From Oscillospiraceae bacterium (GTDB lineage Bacteria; Bacillota_A; Clostridia; Oscillospirales; Oscillospiraceae), in assembly GCA_015068055.1 (NCBI GenBank), contig SVLG01000008.1:1-40054 (forward strand): 40,054 nt of DNA, given 5' to 3'. Position 1 is the stretch's first letter, and each line of letters starts with the position of its first letter. The translations under genes and the position numbers were made by a program. The notes under the pieces are model-generated. The model had not been told where the DNA came from. It did no database searches and saw only the letters and a list, made by a program, of their open reading frames with translations. Shown one piece after another: positions 30,703 through 38,886 of this stretch.

Positions 30703-31821
30703 ATGAAAAAAACTTATACCATTATGCTTTGCCTGCTGCTGGCAGCGGCCCTGATCCTCTGTGGCTGCTCCAAGCGCGAGACCCCCGTTGAGGAACCCAC
30801 TCCCGCTCCCGTCCCCACCGAGGCACCTGCAGCAGAGCCCACGCCCGAACCCACGCCCGAACCCACCGCCGAGCCTACGCCCGAGCCCACGCCCGAACCC
30901 GCGCAGACGGCCGAGGGCACCGGCTTCACCAACCCCCTGACCGGCGAGAGCGTTGATAAGGATCTCAGCATGACCCGTCCCTTTACCGTCATGCTCAATA
31001 ACCACGTGAACGCACTGCCCCAGTGCGGCATCTCCGACGCCGACATCATCTACGAAATGCCCGAGGAAGGCATCACCCGTATGATGGCCGTCTATGCCCA
31101 GATGCCCGAACGCGAGCGTCTTGGTTCCATCCGCTCCGCCCGCCCCTATCATGTGGACGTCTCCCTGAGCTACGACGCCATCTATGTCCACTGGGGCCGC
31201 AGCGACATGGCTGCCAATCTCCTCTGGAATACTGGCATTGACCACATCGAACTCAACGAGCATCCCGCTAACTCCTACACCTACCGGGATCCTTCCCACA
31301 GCGACTATGTGGAGCACACCGGCTTCATCAAGATTGAGCAGCTCCAGAAGTACCTTGCCGACTACTCCTGGCGCACCGAGCATGAGAGCGAGCGCAGCTA
31401 CGGCTTCCAGTTTGCCGACGAGGTGGAGATGACCGGCGAGGGCGCCAACACTCTGCTGGTTGGCTTTGCCGGCAAGTTCACCAACTTCTTCTATGACGCC
31501 GCCAAGAACGGCTACACCATGGCCCAGTACCAGCTGGACTATGTGGACGGCGACACCGGTGAGATCCCCGTGTTCCGCAACGTTCTGGTTCTGCGCACCA
31601 CCATCTACGACGAGACCAGCATTGCCTCCATCGTCCTCACCGATACCTCCGGCACCGGCTACCTGTTCTGCGACGGCAAGTATCAGGAGATTACCTGGAA
31701 GCGCGGCGGCTACAACGACAACTTTGAGTACTTCAAGGCGGACGGCACTCCCCTGACCATGGGTGTGGGCAAGACCTACGTCTGCATCGTCTCCCATCAG
31801 GACCGCGTGGAGTACAAGTAA
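30703..31821 (+). CDS. DUF3048 (YerB-like) lipoprotein
   Basis: This 372-residue predicted lipoprotein has a signal peptide ending in the lipobox ILCGC, and a long Pro-Thr-Glu repeat linker at about residues 27-68. The rest matches DUF3048: MLNNHVNALPQCGISDADIIYE, EEGITRMMAVYAQ, GSIRSARPYHVDVSLSYDAIYVHWG, and a C-terminal domain with QYQLDY and a GY(L)FCDGKYQEITWKRG motif. The family (B. subtilis YerB) has no settled function. AGGGGATTATT precedes the start. It is a single-gene unit. Confidence 0.9.
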   Translation: MKKTYTIMLCLLLAAALILCGCSKRETPVEEPTPAPVPTEAPAAEPTPEPTPEPTAEPTPEPTPEPAQTAEGTGFTNPLTGESVDKDLSMTRPFTVMLNNHVNALPQCGISDADIIYEMPEEGITRMMAVYAQMPERERLGSIRSARPYHVDVSLSYDAIYVHWGRSDMAANLLWNTGIDHIELNEHPANSYTYRDPSHSDYVEHTGFIKIEQLQKYLADYSWRTEHESERSYGFQFADEVEMTGEGANTLLVGFAGKFTNFFYDAAKNGYTMAQYQLDYVDGDTGEIPVFRNVLVLRTTIYDETSIASIVLTDTSGTGYLFCDGKYQEITWKRGGYNDNFEYFKADGTPLTMGVGKTYVCIVSHQDRVEYK

Positions 31822-31844
31822 GCAAAGACTCCTTAAACAACATG

Positions 31845-31884
31845 GGCAGCCTGCGTCCCCACCGGATACAGGCTGCCATTTTTT
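31845..31884 (+). terminator. Terminator after the DUF3048 gene
   Basis: A 9-bp stem GGCAGCCTG (31845-31853) with CAGGCTGCC (31869-31877), then A and six T. It lies only 16 bp before the EamA start, so that gene may depend on read-through. Confidence 0.85.
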
Positions 31885-31899
31885 CTGAAAGTGAACGCC

Positions 31900-32763
31900 A
31901 TGAAAAAGTATCTTCCACATATCTGCATTCTGGTTGCAGGCATCAGCTGGGGCATGATCGGTCTTTTCACAAGGCAGCTTTTGGCCGTCGGCTTCACCCC
32001 CGCCGCCATCGTGCTGACGCGCAACATGGGCGGACTTCTTTCCATGACGCTGCTGTTTTTCTTTCTGGACCGCGGCATCTTCCGCATCCGGCTGCGTCAC
32101 CTGCCCTTCTTTCTTGGTACCGGTGTGGTCAGCGTGGTGCTGTTTACCCTGCTCTATTTTTCCTGTCAGGAGCAGTGTTCTCTGGCCGTGGCCGCCATTC
32201 TTCTGTATACAGCCCCCGCCTTTGTAATGCTCATGAGCGCTGTGCTGTTTCATGAGCCGATTACAAAACAAAAGCTGCTGGCCCTTTTGATGGCCTTCAC
32301 CGGCTGTGCCTTTGTCAGCGGCATCTTCAGCGGCGGCCTTTCCGTCACCGGCTCCGGCCTCCTTATGGGCATCGGCAGCGCCTTTTTCTACGCACTCTAC
32401 TCCATCTTTGCCCGCTACGCCCTCAGACACTACCAGCCGCTGACGGTAACTTACTATACCTTCCTCTGCGCAGGGCTGGCCTCGCTCTTTGTGGAGTCGC
32501 CGTCCGCTGTGCTGCGGCTGCTCTCCTCGGATCCGGCCATTCCCGCAACGGCGCTGGGGCTGGTACTCATTGCCACCGTGCTGCCCTTCATCCTGTACAC
32601 CAGAGGGCTTGTCCATGTGGAGAGCGGCAGGGCCTCCATCCTCGCCAGCATTGAGCCCGTAGCCGCCGCCTTGGTCGGCGTACTGGCCTTTGCAGAGCCT
32701 TTGAGCGCCTCCGTTCTTCTGGGCCTCGGCTGTGTACTGTGCAGCGTCTACATCCTGAGATAA
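31900..32763 (+). CDS. EamA-family (DMT) transporter
   Basis: This 287-residue protein has about ten membrane helices in two EamA repeats. Repeat 1 starts ICILVAGISWGMIGLFTRQL and ends near the EPITKQKLLALLMAFTGC motif; repeat 2 starts LLMGIGSAFFYALYSIFARYALR and ends with EPVAAALVGVLAFAEPLSASVLLG. These are the family hallmarks of drug/metabolite exporters; the substrate is unknown. The start is ATG 31900 or GTG 31891; neither has a strong ribosome site. Confidence 0.85.
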   Translation: MKKYLPHICILVAGISWGMIGLFTRQLLAVGFTPAAIVLTRNMGGLLSMTLLFFFLDRGIFRIRLRHLPFFLGTGVVSVVLFTLLYFSCQEQCSLAVAAILLYTAPAFVMLMSAVLFHEPITKQKLLALLMAFTGCAFVSGIFSGGLSVTGSGLLMGIGSAFFYALYSIFARYALRHYQPLTVTYYTFLCAGLASLFVESPSAVLRLLSSDPAIPATALGLVLIATVLPFILYTRGLVHVESGRASILASIEPVAAALVGVLAFAEPLSASVLLGLGCVLCSVYILR

Positions 32764-32804
32764 AAAATAACCCGCGGTCCCAAAGGACTGCGGGTTATTT
32801 TTTT
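32764..32804. terminator. Bidirectional terminator
   Basis: A long stem of AATAACCCGC-GTCC type with its complement around CAAA, with one G-T wobble, is flanked by A-runs and T-runs. It lies between the convergent EamA and P-ATPase genes. Confidence 0.85.
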
Positions 32805-32806
32805 AC

Positions 32807-35461
32807 TTACTTGCCGGCCTTGCGCTGGATGAACTTGACGACCTCCACGATGGGGATGACCAGGAAGCCAAGGAGCAGAGCCACGCTGTACTCCTCAAGA
32901 CCCACGGGCACAAAGCCAAAGGCATTGGCCAGAACGGGGATCTCCAGCAGAGCGGTGGTGAGCAGCAGGGAGCCGATCATAGCGGCCCAGAGGACCTTGT
33001 TCTGGGTCTTCAGGGTGAAGATGGACTTTCTCTGGGAACGCAGGTTGAAGGAGTGGAAGATCTCGCACATGGACATGGTCAGGAAGGCCATGGTCATGCC
33101 GTGGTCGGAGAAACCATGCTCCCGAAGGGCGGCAAAGAAGCCGTTGGCGCCAAACTCGAAGGTGGCACCGATGAGGTAGGAAACGATGGTCAGCACGGTG
33201 ACGAGGATGCCCTGATAGGCGATGTCAAAGAACAGACCGCCGGCAAAGATGCCCTCCTTGGAGTCACGGGGCGGACGGCTCATGGTGTCGGGCTCGGCCT
33301 CCTCCATGCCCAGAGCCAGGGCGGGGAAGCAGTCGGTGACCAGGTTGATGAACAGCAGATGCACGGGGCGGAGCAGGGTGAAACCCATGAGAGTGGCGGA
33401 GAAGACACCCAGCACCTCGGACATGTTGGAAGCCAGCAGGAACTGGATGGCCTTACGGATGTTGTCGTAGATGCGGCGGCCCTCACCCACGGCGGCCACG
33501 ATGGTGGCAAAGTTGTCGTCTGCCAGAACCATGTCGGCCACGTTCTTGGTAACGTCGGTGCCGGTGATGCCCATGCCCACGCCGATGTCGGCGCTCTTGA
33601 TGGAGGGGGCGTCGTTGACGCCGTCGCCGGTCATGGCGGCAATGGCATCGTTGGCCTTCCAGGCGGTAACGACCTTGACCTTATGCTCGGGCTGCACGCG
33701 GGCGTAAACACCGTAGCGCTTGACGGCCTCGTTGAGTTCGGCTTCGGGGATCTTGTCCAGCTCGGCGCCGGTGATGGCTTCGGAAGCGTCAGTGATGATG
33801 CCCAGCTCCTTGGCGATGGCCACGGCGGTGTCCTTGTGGTCGCCGGTGATCATTACGGCGCGGATGCCGGCGCTGCGGCACTCGTCGATGGCGGCCTTGA
33901 CCTCGGGACGGACCGGGTCGATCATGCCGGTGAGGCCCAGGAACACCAGATCATGCTCCAGGAACTCGGGGGTATTGTCGCTGGGCTTCTCGGCCCAGTC
34001 GCGCTTGGCGGCAGCCAGCACGCGGAGAGCGCGGTCGGCCATGGCCTTGTTGGCAGCCATGATCTCGGCGCGCTTTTCTTCGGTCATGGGCTTGGCTTCG
34101 CCGTTCTCGTAGTAGTGGGTGCAGCGGGAGAGGACCACATCGGGGCCACCCTTGGTGTACTGCACGTAGGAACCGCCCAGATCGTGGACGGTGGACATCA
34201 TCTTACGACCGGAGTCGAAGGGAGCCTCGTCCACACGGGGTGTGGCCTTCTCCAGATCCTGCTTCTTAAGGCCGCAGGCACAGGCAAAGTTCACCAGAGC
34301 GCACTCGGTGGGCTCGCCCTCCGCCTGATCGTTCTCGTTGAGGTTGGCATCGGAGCAGAGAGCCATGGCGGTAGCCACCAGCTCACGCTCGCCCAGATGA
34401 TCCACCACGGTCATCTTGTTCTGGGTGAGGGTGCCGGTCTTGTCGGAGCAGATAACCTGAGTGCAGCCCAGCGTCTCCACGGCGGTAAGACGGCGGATAA
34501 CGGCGTTGCGCTGGCTCATTTTGGTAACACCGATGGAAAGCACCACGGTGACCACGGTGGCAAGGCCCTCGGGGATGGCGGCCACGGCCAGAGAAACGGC
34601 GGTCATGAAGGTTTCCAGAATCACTTCCAGATGGAAGTCACCGGCCACAAAGAGGTTAAAGACAAAAATGAAAACGCAAATGCCAAGAACCATCTTGCTC
34701 AGCAGGGTACCCAGCTCGTCCAGCTTACGCTGGAGGGGAGTCTCCTCCTCGGCGGTGGCAGCCAGAGCGCCGGCGATCTTACCCATCTCGGTGTCCATAC
34801 CGGTGGTGGTGATCACAGCCTTGCCGCGGCCATAGACCACGGTGGAGCCCATGTAGCACATGTTCTTGCGGTCACCCAGAGGCACATCGTCCTGGCCCTC
34901 GATGATGCCGAGAGCTTCCAGCATCTTGTTCACGGGGACGGACTCGCCGGTAAGGGCGGCTTCCTCAATCTTCAGAGAGGCGTTTTCAATGATACGGCCA
35001 TCGGCGGGGACGGCATCACCGGCCTCCAGCAAAACCACATCGCCGGGAACCAGCTCGTCGGAGTGCAGCACCACCATCTTGCCGTCACGCAGCACCTTAC
35101 AGGTGGCGGCTGTCATGGTTTGCAGCGCCTCAATGGCGGCCTCGGCCTTGCTCTCCTGAAACACGCCGAGAATGGCATTGAGAAGAACCACGGCCATAAT
35201 GATGATCACTTCGGCCCACTCGTTCTCACCGGCCAGCATGCCGGTCAGGGCGGAGACCGCGGCGGCGATCATGAGGATGATCAGCATGGGGTCCTTCAGC
35301 TGGGCGACAAAGCGCTGGAGCAGGGTGGGCTTTTCAGCCTCCTTGAGCTTATTGGGGCCGTACTTTTCAAGGCGGGCCTGAGCCTCGCTGCTGCTCAGAC
35401 CTTCGCGGCCCACGCCAAGGCTGTTCAGAACTTCCTCAGCGGACTGGGTATAGATTTTCAT
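32807..35461 (-). CDS. Calcium-type P-ATPase (P2A)
   Basis: This 884-residue P-type ATPase pumps a cation, most likely calcium, out of the cell. It has the cation ATPase N-domain, the AAIPEGLATVV motif (the PEGL signature of P2 pumps), the phosphorylation motif DKTGTLTQNKM with Asp340, the MITGDHKDTA and TGDGVNDAPSIKSADIG hinge motifs, and FINLVTDCFPALALGMEE with the Asn and Asp calcium ligands. The length is that of bacterial SERCA-like pumps. AAAGGAG precedes the start. It is a single-gene unit. Confidence 0.92.
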   Translation of the reverse strand: MKIYTQSAEEVLNSLGVGREGLSSSEAQARLEKYGPNKLKEAEKPTLLQRFVAQLKDPMLIILMIAAAVSALTGMLAGENEWAEVIIIMAVVLLNAILGVFQESKAEAAIEALQTMTAATCKVLRDGKMVVLHSDELVPGDVVLLEAGDAVPADGRIIENASLKIEEAALTGESVPVNKMLEALGIIEGQDDVPLGDRKNMCYMGSTVVYGRGKAVITTTGMDTEMGKIAGALAATAEEETPLQRKLDELGTLLSKMVLGICVFIFVFNLFVAGDFHLEVILETFMTAVSLAVAAIPEGLATVVTVVLSIGVTKMSQRNAVIRRLTAVETLGCTQVICSDKTGTLTQNKMTVVDHLGERELVATAMALCSDANLNENDQAEGEPTECALVNFACACGLKKQDLEKATPRVDEAPFDSGRKMMSTVHDLGGSYVQYTKGGPDVVLSRCTHYYENGEAKPMTEEKRAEIMAANKAMADRALRVLAAAKRDWAEKPSDNTPEFLEHDLVFLGLTGMIDPVRPEVKAAIDECRSAGIRAVMITGDHKDTAVAIAKELGIITDASEAITGAELDKIPEAELNEAVKRYGVYARVQPEHKVKVVTAWKANDAIAAMTGDGVNDAPSIKSADIGVGMGITGTDVTKNVADMVLADDNFATIVAAVGEGRRIYDNIRKAIQFLLASNMSEVLGVFSATLMGFTLLRPVHLLFINLVTDCFPALALGMEEAEPDTMSRPPRDSKEGIFAGGLFFDIAYQGILVTVLTIVSYLIGATFEFGANGFFAALREHGFSDHGMTMAFLTMSMCEIFHSFNLRSQRKSIFTLKTQNKVLWAAMIGSLLLTTALLEIPVLANAFGFVPVGLEEYSVALLLGFLVIPIVEVVKFIQRKAGK

Positions 35462-35500
35462 CCGGTTCTCTCCTTTAGATGAATTGTAGTCAACATTATA

Positions 35501-35529
35501 ATATTATATTGCTTTCTTCATTTCTTCAA
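35501..35529 (-). promoter_or_regulatory. Promoter of the P-ATPase gene
   Basis: Minus strand TTGAAG (35529-35524), 17 bases, TAATAT (35506-35501), in a very AT-rich stretch with an alternative TATAAT close by. The exact element is uncertain. Confidence 0.5.
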
Positions 35530-35565
35530 TAGTTTTCAGGAAATTTAACTCCGATTTTACACAGA

Positions 35566-36240
35566 TTAACGTTTCTCCGCAAAGAGAAAGTCCGCCAGTT
35601 CCGCCACGCTCTCGCAGCAGTGATCGCAGCATACACGCATATAATCCCGGATCTCCCCGATCTCATGGGCCCAAAGGGCACCCACCGCGGTAACCCCGCA
35701 GCTTTTTGCCATCTCACAGCCAAAGCGGAGGTCATCCACCATGACCATCTCCTCCGGCCGCAGAGCAAAGCGCGCCATGGCGTCCCGGAGGGCAAAGGCA
35801 TCGGGCTTTCGCTTTTCCGGCGGCAACTCCCAGCCGTAGACGGCGTCCGGTTCCGGCAGGCAGTTTTCCCGGTAGTCCCGGAGGATCTGTTCCTTCACCG
35901 AGTGGGAGGAGACAAAGATCAGCCCCCCGGCCTCCTTATGCCTCCATAAAAGCTCACGCATACCCGGATAGACCAGCGGCGTATGCTGCCGGACATAGTC
36001 CTGCCAGACATCGTACTCATACCGGTATTCCTCGTCGTTGAGTTTCACCACATCCTTATAATAGGCGTGGATGCCCGGGCGGAAATTCAGGAGGAAGAAG
36101 CCCTCCAGCGTCATCTCCACCTCCGGCCGCAGTTTTTCCATGCCCAGCAGGAAAGCCGGATAGTGGACAAAACGGGTGCTTTCCACCACGGTATCGTCGT
36201 GATCCAGTACCAGCGCCCTGTAACGAAGTGTATGACTCAT
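35566..36240 (-). CDS. HAD-superfamily hydrolase
   Basis: This 224-residue phosphatase-like protein has HAD motif I DHDDT with Asp13 (nucleophile) and Asp15, motif II FVSSHS, Lys in EKRKPDAFA, and motif IV MVMVDDLRFG. The cap is a helical insert (about 25-95). The substrate is unknown; small sugar phosphates are typical. It overlaps the glutamine amidotransferase gene by 4 bp and ends the operon. Confidence 0.87.
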   Translation of the reverse strand: MSHTLRYRALVLDHDDTVVESTRFVHYPAFLLGMEKLRPEVEMTLEGFFLLNFRPGIHAYYKDVVKLNDEEYRYEYDVWQDYVRQHTPLVYPGMRELLWRHKEAGGLIFVSSHSVKEQILRDYRENCLPEPDAVYGWELPPEKRKPDAFALRDAMARFALRPEEMVMVDDLRFGCEMAKSCGVTAVGALWAHEIGEIRDYMRVCCDHCCESVAELADFLFAEKR

Positions 36241-36941
36241 CGGCAGGCTCCCACAAAGGCAGCTGCCAGCGCACGGCTGCCGACATTGGCGCTGCGGAAC
36301 TCCGGATGCCACTGCACCGCCAGCACAAAGCGCTTCTCCGGCATCCATGCCGCCTCGACGAGCCCGTCCGGGGCTACTGCTGCGGCGCGGAGCGCGGGTG
36401 CCAGCTCTTTGATGGCCTGATGATGGAGGCTGTTGACCCCATACTCACCCTCGCCGAAAAGGGGGGTGAAGGGCGTGTCGGCAAAGAAGTTCACGCTGTG
36501 GGCATCCCGATGATAGGGCTTTTGCATTCTGTGTGCAATGGGAGAATTATATTCGGTGGGGAGATCCTGCCAGAGGGTACCGCCCAGAAAGGCGTTGATG
36601 AACTGCAGGCCCCGGCAGATGCCCAGCACCGGTTTGTCCGCAGCCAGCGCCAGAGGCAGCAGCGCCGCTTCCAGTTCATCGCGTTCCCGGCTCAAAGCCC
36701 CGCAGGCGCGGTTTTCCTCCCCATAGAGGGCCGGGTCCACATCGTGTCCGCCGGTGAAGAGAAAGCCGTCGGACAAAGCCGCAATCTGTGCGATCTCCTC
36801 CTCGCTGCTGCCAAGAGCCGGCATCAGCGGAAGACCGCCGGCCTCCCGGATCAGTTCCATATAACCCGGCAGCATCCACCAGCTCTCCCGGTCGGTATCG
36901 GCCAGAGGCAGCACGCAGATCACGGGTCGTTTCTTTTCCAT
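36237..36941 (-). CDS. Class I glutamine amidotransferase-like hydrolase (peptidase C26, PuuD-like)
   Basis: This 234-residue protein matches the C26 family, whose members cleave gamma-glutamyl bonds (for example PuuD on gamma-glutamyl-GABA). The nucleophile is Cys109 in LGICRGLQFIN, the catalytic His and Glu are in QWHPEF, and VNSLHHQAIKEL and GFLFTGGHDVDP are family motifs. The real substrate is unknown. Its ribosome site AAGGAG lies within the stop region of the lipoprotein gene before it. Confidence 0.9.
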   Translation of the reverse strand: MEKKRPVICVLPLADTDRESWWMLPGYMELIREAGGLPLMPALGSSEEEIAQIAALSDGFLFTGGHDVDPALYGEENRACGALSRERDELEAALLPLALAADKPVLGICRGLQFINAFLGGTLWQDLPTEYNSPIAHRMQKPYHRDAHSVNFFADTPFTPLFGEGEYGVNSLHHQAIKELAPALRAAAVAPDGLVEAAWMPEKRFVLAVQWHPEFRSANVGSRALAAAFVGACR

Positions 36942-36951
36942 AAATTACTCC

Positions 36952-38391
36952 TTAATTGAGAACAAAGTGCCCGCCGGTGGACATCTCCCGCTCACTGTTG
37001 TCCAGATCGGTGAGCGTACTTACATAGAGGCGGAAGTCAAGACTCTCCACCGCCGCAATGTCCGCGCCGATGAGATCCCCGGCGCTCCAGCGAATGTGCT
37101 CCACGGCACGGCCCCAGGCCGGAATGGTCTGGCTCCAGCTGCGGTCCATGGTCACGCCGTTTATCATGGTATCGCCAATGGAGAACCACAGTTCCTCCCC
37201 GGTGCGGTTTTCCAGATACACGGTGATATCATGACCCCAGCAGCCATCGGAGTCCACGGAGAGAACGGAGAAGCAGCCGATGCCGTCGTCCAGCAGCACC
37301 CGCTCCGTGGCACTGTGTACCCGCTGCGGCTCCAGTTCTGTCTGACCATAGGGGTAGATGACGCCGGTCTGACTGGATATGGGGTAGACCGGCCAGGCAG
37401 GCTTTTCAAAAGCATCGGCGGTGAGAAGGATACTTTCCACACTCTCAATACCGCATTCCAGAAGCCGCCCCCGATCCCAGACAATACGGAATTCTTTCAT
37501 CCCGTGGGCCGGCACGCTCACATACCAGTCGGGGTCCAGCATATAGCCGTTGATAACCGTATTGCGCAGGGAGAAAACCATCTCGGAGTTTGTAAAGTTC
37601 TTGGCCTCACCAAAGAGCACATAGCCCTCGGCGTCGTTGGGGCGGATGGCGGTAACCACCAGAGAGCAGATATCGTTGGCGATCAGATAATAGGTGCCGT
37701 CCCTGTCCTCGCTGGTAAGAGCGGCCTCCCCGCCCGGTGCCGCGGGCACATCAAAGTCCATGAGCCCCTGCGTCAGGCCACCGGTCAGCGCATTCATGAG
37801 ATCGCTGCTCATGGCCAGAGCCCAGGCGCTTTCCTTGCGGTAAAGGGAGATATTCACCTTCTTGGTGACACACTCTCTGCCGGCATCCTCCAGCGCATAG
37901 AGGAAGAGCTCGTCGCACTTTGCCTCCCGGCTCTCCGCCGTCAGCGTCTCGGCAGCCATGCTCTCGGAAAAGGCGGCCAGCACCCGACGCATATCCGGAG
38001 CCGTAATCTCCACGGTGACCGTAGCGTTGGCGTTGCTCTCGTTGACAGCACCGATGCGCCAGGTAAGGCTCTGGTACACGCTGCGGTAGAGTTCCCGGAG
38101 ACTGCGGCTCTCCAGCGGCTGGGCGCTGCGATAGCCGGGGAGATCCTCTCCCCCCAGAGCACGCACCGTCACCCGGTCATCGTAGCTGAGAGCCTCCAAA
38201 AAGTCCAGCACAGCCCCTTCGGCACCAGCCGGACGGGGTGTAGGCGTGGGGGCGGGAGCCGCAGTGGGCTCGGCACTTTCCTTTCCCTTGATCTCGTCCC
38301 AGTCCACGCCCTTCATTTCCGGCAGGGCACAGCCGGAAAGCAGCAGCGCAAGCGTCAGCAGAATCAGGGCATATCTCTTTATCTCTCTCAT
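36952..38391 (-). CDS. Lipoprotein of unknown function
   Basis: This 479-residue predicted lipoprotein has a signal peptide ending in the lipobox LLSGC, followed by a Pro-Ala-Thr linker at about 43-57. The part to about residue 215 looks like a helical NTF2-like or DUF5105-type region (AVLDFLEALSYDDRVTVRALG). The rest is beta-rich with two related segments (FTNSEMVFSLRNTVINGYMLD and LENRTGEELWFSIGDTMINGVTMD), a sign of internal duplication of an Ig-like module. I do not recognise a named family. It heads an operon with the amidotransferase and HAD genes. Confidence 0.75.
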   Translation of the reverse strand: MREIKRYALILLTLALLLSGCALPEMKGVDWDEIKGKESAEPTAAPAPTPTPRPAGAEGAVLDFLEALSYDDRVTVRALGGEDLPGYRSAQPLESRSLRELYRSVYQSLTWRIGAVNESNANATVTVEITAPDMRRVLAAFSESMAAETLTAESREAKCDELFLYALEDAGRECVTKKVNISLYRKESAWALAMSSDLMNALTGGLTQGLMDFDVPAAPGGEAALTSEDRDGTYYLIANDICSLVVTAIRPNDAEGYVLFGEAKNFTNSEMVFSLRNTVINGYMLDPDWYVSVPAHGMKEFRIVWDRGRLLECGIESVESILLTADAFEKPAWPVYPISSQTGVIYPYGQTELEPQRVHSATERVLLDDGIGCFSVLSVDSDGCWGHDITVYLENRTGEELWFSIGDTMINGVTMDRSWSQTIPAWGRAVEHIRWSAGDLIGADIAAVESLDFRLYVSTLTDLDNSEREMSTGGHFVLN

Positions 38392-38426
38392 TTCCCCACG
38401 TCCGTTTCTTTTAGTTTAACTGGAAT

Positions 38427-38456
38427 ATTATACCACGGTAAACCATCAGACTTCAA
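38427..38456 (-). promoter_or_regulatory. Promoter of the lipoprotein-amidotransferase-HAD operon
   Basis: Minus strand TTGAAG (38456-38451), 18 bases, TATAAT (38432-38427). Confidence 0.6.
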
Positions 38457-38466
38457 GATGTGACAC

Positions 38467-38497
38467 AAAAAGGGTCTGCCCAAGGCAGACCCTTTTT
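38467..38497 (-). terminator. Terminator after cytidine deaminase
   Basis: A 14-bp stem (38467-38480 with 38484-38497) and 3-base loop directly follow the leftward cdd stop codon, with a T-run on the minus strand. Confidence 0.88.
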
Positions 38498-38498
38498 C

Positions 38499-38879
38499 TT
38501 AAAAATTGAACACACCCGGGAACAGCTTGGAAAGTTTGTAGCTCACATACTTCCCGTCGCCCCGGCCGATAAGTACCTCCATATCCGGAGCAAACTCCAC
38601 CAGTACCTGACGGCAGGCCCCGCAGGGGTAGCAGTAGTCCTGGCTGTCGCCCCAGACGGCGATGCGCGTAAACTTACGCGCCCCTTCGCTGACAGCCTTG
38701 CACACGGCGGTACGCTCGGCACAAATGGTGCTGCCCAGGGCAGCGTTTTCCACATTGCAGCCGGTAAAAACCCGGCCGTCCTCACACTCCAGCGCCGCGC
38801 CCACGCAGAACTTGGAGTAGGGCACGTAGGCGTTTTTGGCCGCTTCCTTCGCGGCATTCAAAAGCTCTCTGTCCGTCAT
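38499..38879 (-). CDS. cdd: Cytidine deaminase
   Basis: This 126-residue zinc enzyme deaminates cytidine and deoxycytidine to uridine forms in pyrimidine salvage. The zinc ligands are Cys53, Cys86 and Cys89, with the proton-shuttle Glu55 in TICAERTAV and PCGACRQV. The length and the N-terminal YVPYSKFCVGAAL fit the small homotetrameric type. It starts 7 bp after the stop of the substrate-binding protein gene and so is the last gene of that transcript. Confidence 0.95.
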   Translation of the reverse strand: MTDRELLNAAKEAAKNAYVPYSKFCVGAALECEDGRVFTGCNVENAALGSTICAERTAVCKAVSEGARKFTRIAVWGDSQDYCYPCGACRQVLVEFAPDMEVLIGRGDGKYVSYKLSKLFPGVFNF

Positions 38880-38886
38880 ATTTCTC

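Noticed and set aside
30688..32616. Long open frame on the minus strand across the DUF3048 and EamA genes
   Set aside because: It crosses two well-supported genes and a terminator and has no recognisable family, only Gly/His-rich antisense sequence.
33053..35482. Very long open frame on the plus strand opposite the P-ATPase gene
   Set aside because: It is the mirror of a clear P-type ATPase with all motifs; its product is a low-complexity Gly/His/Val-rich sequence with no family features, as expected from a GC-rich antisense frame.
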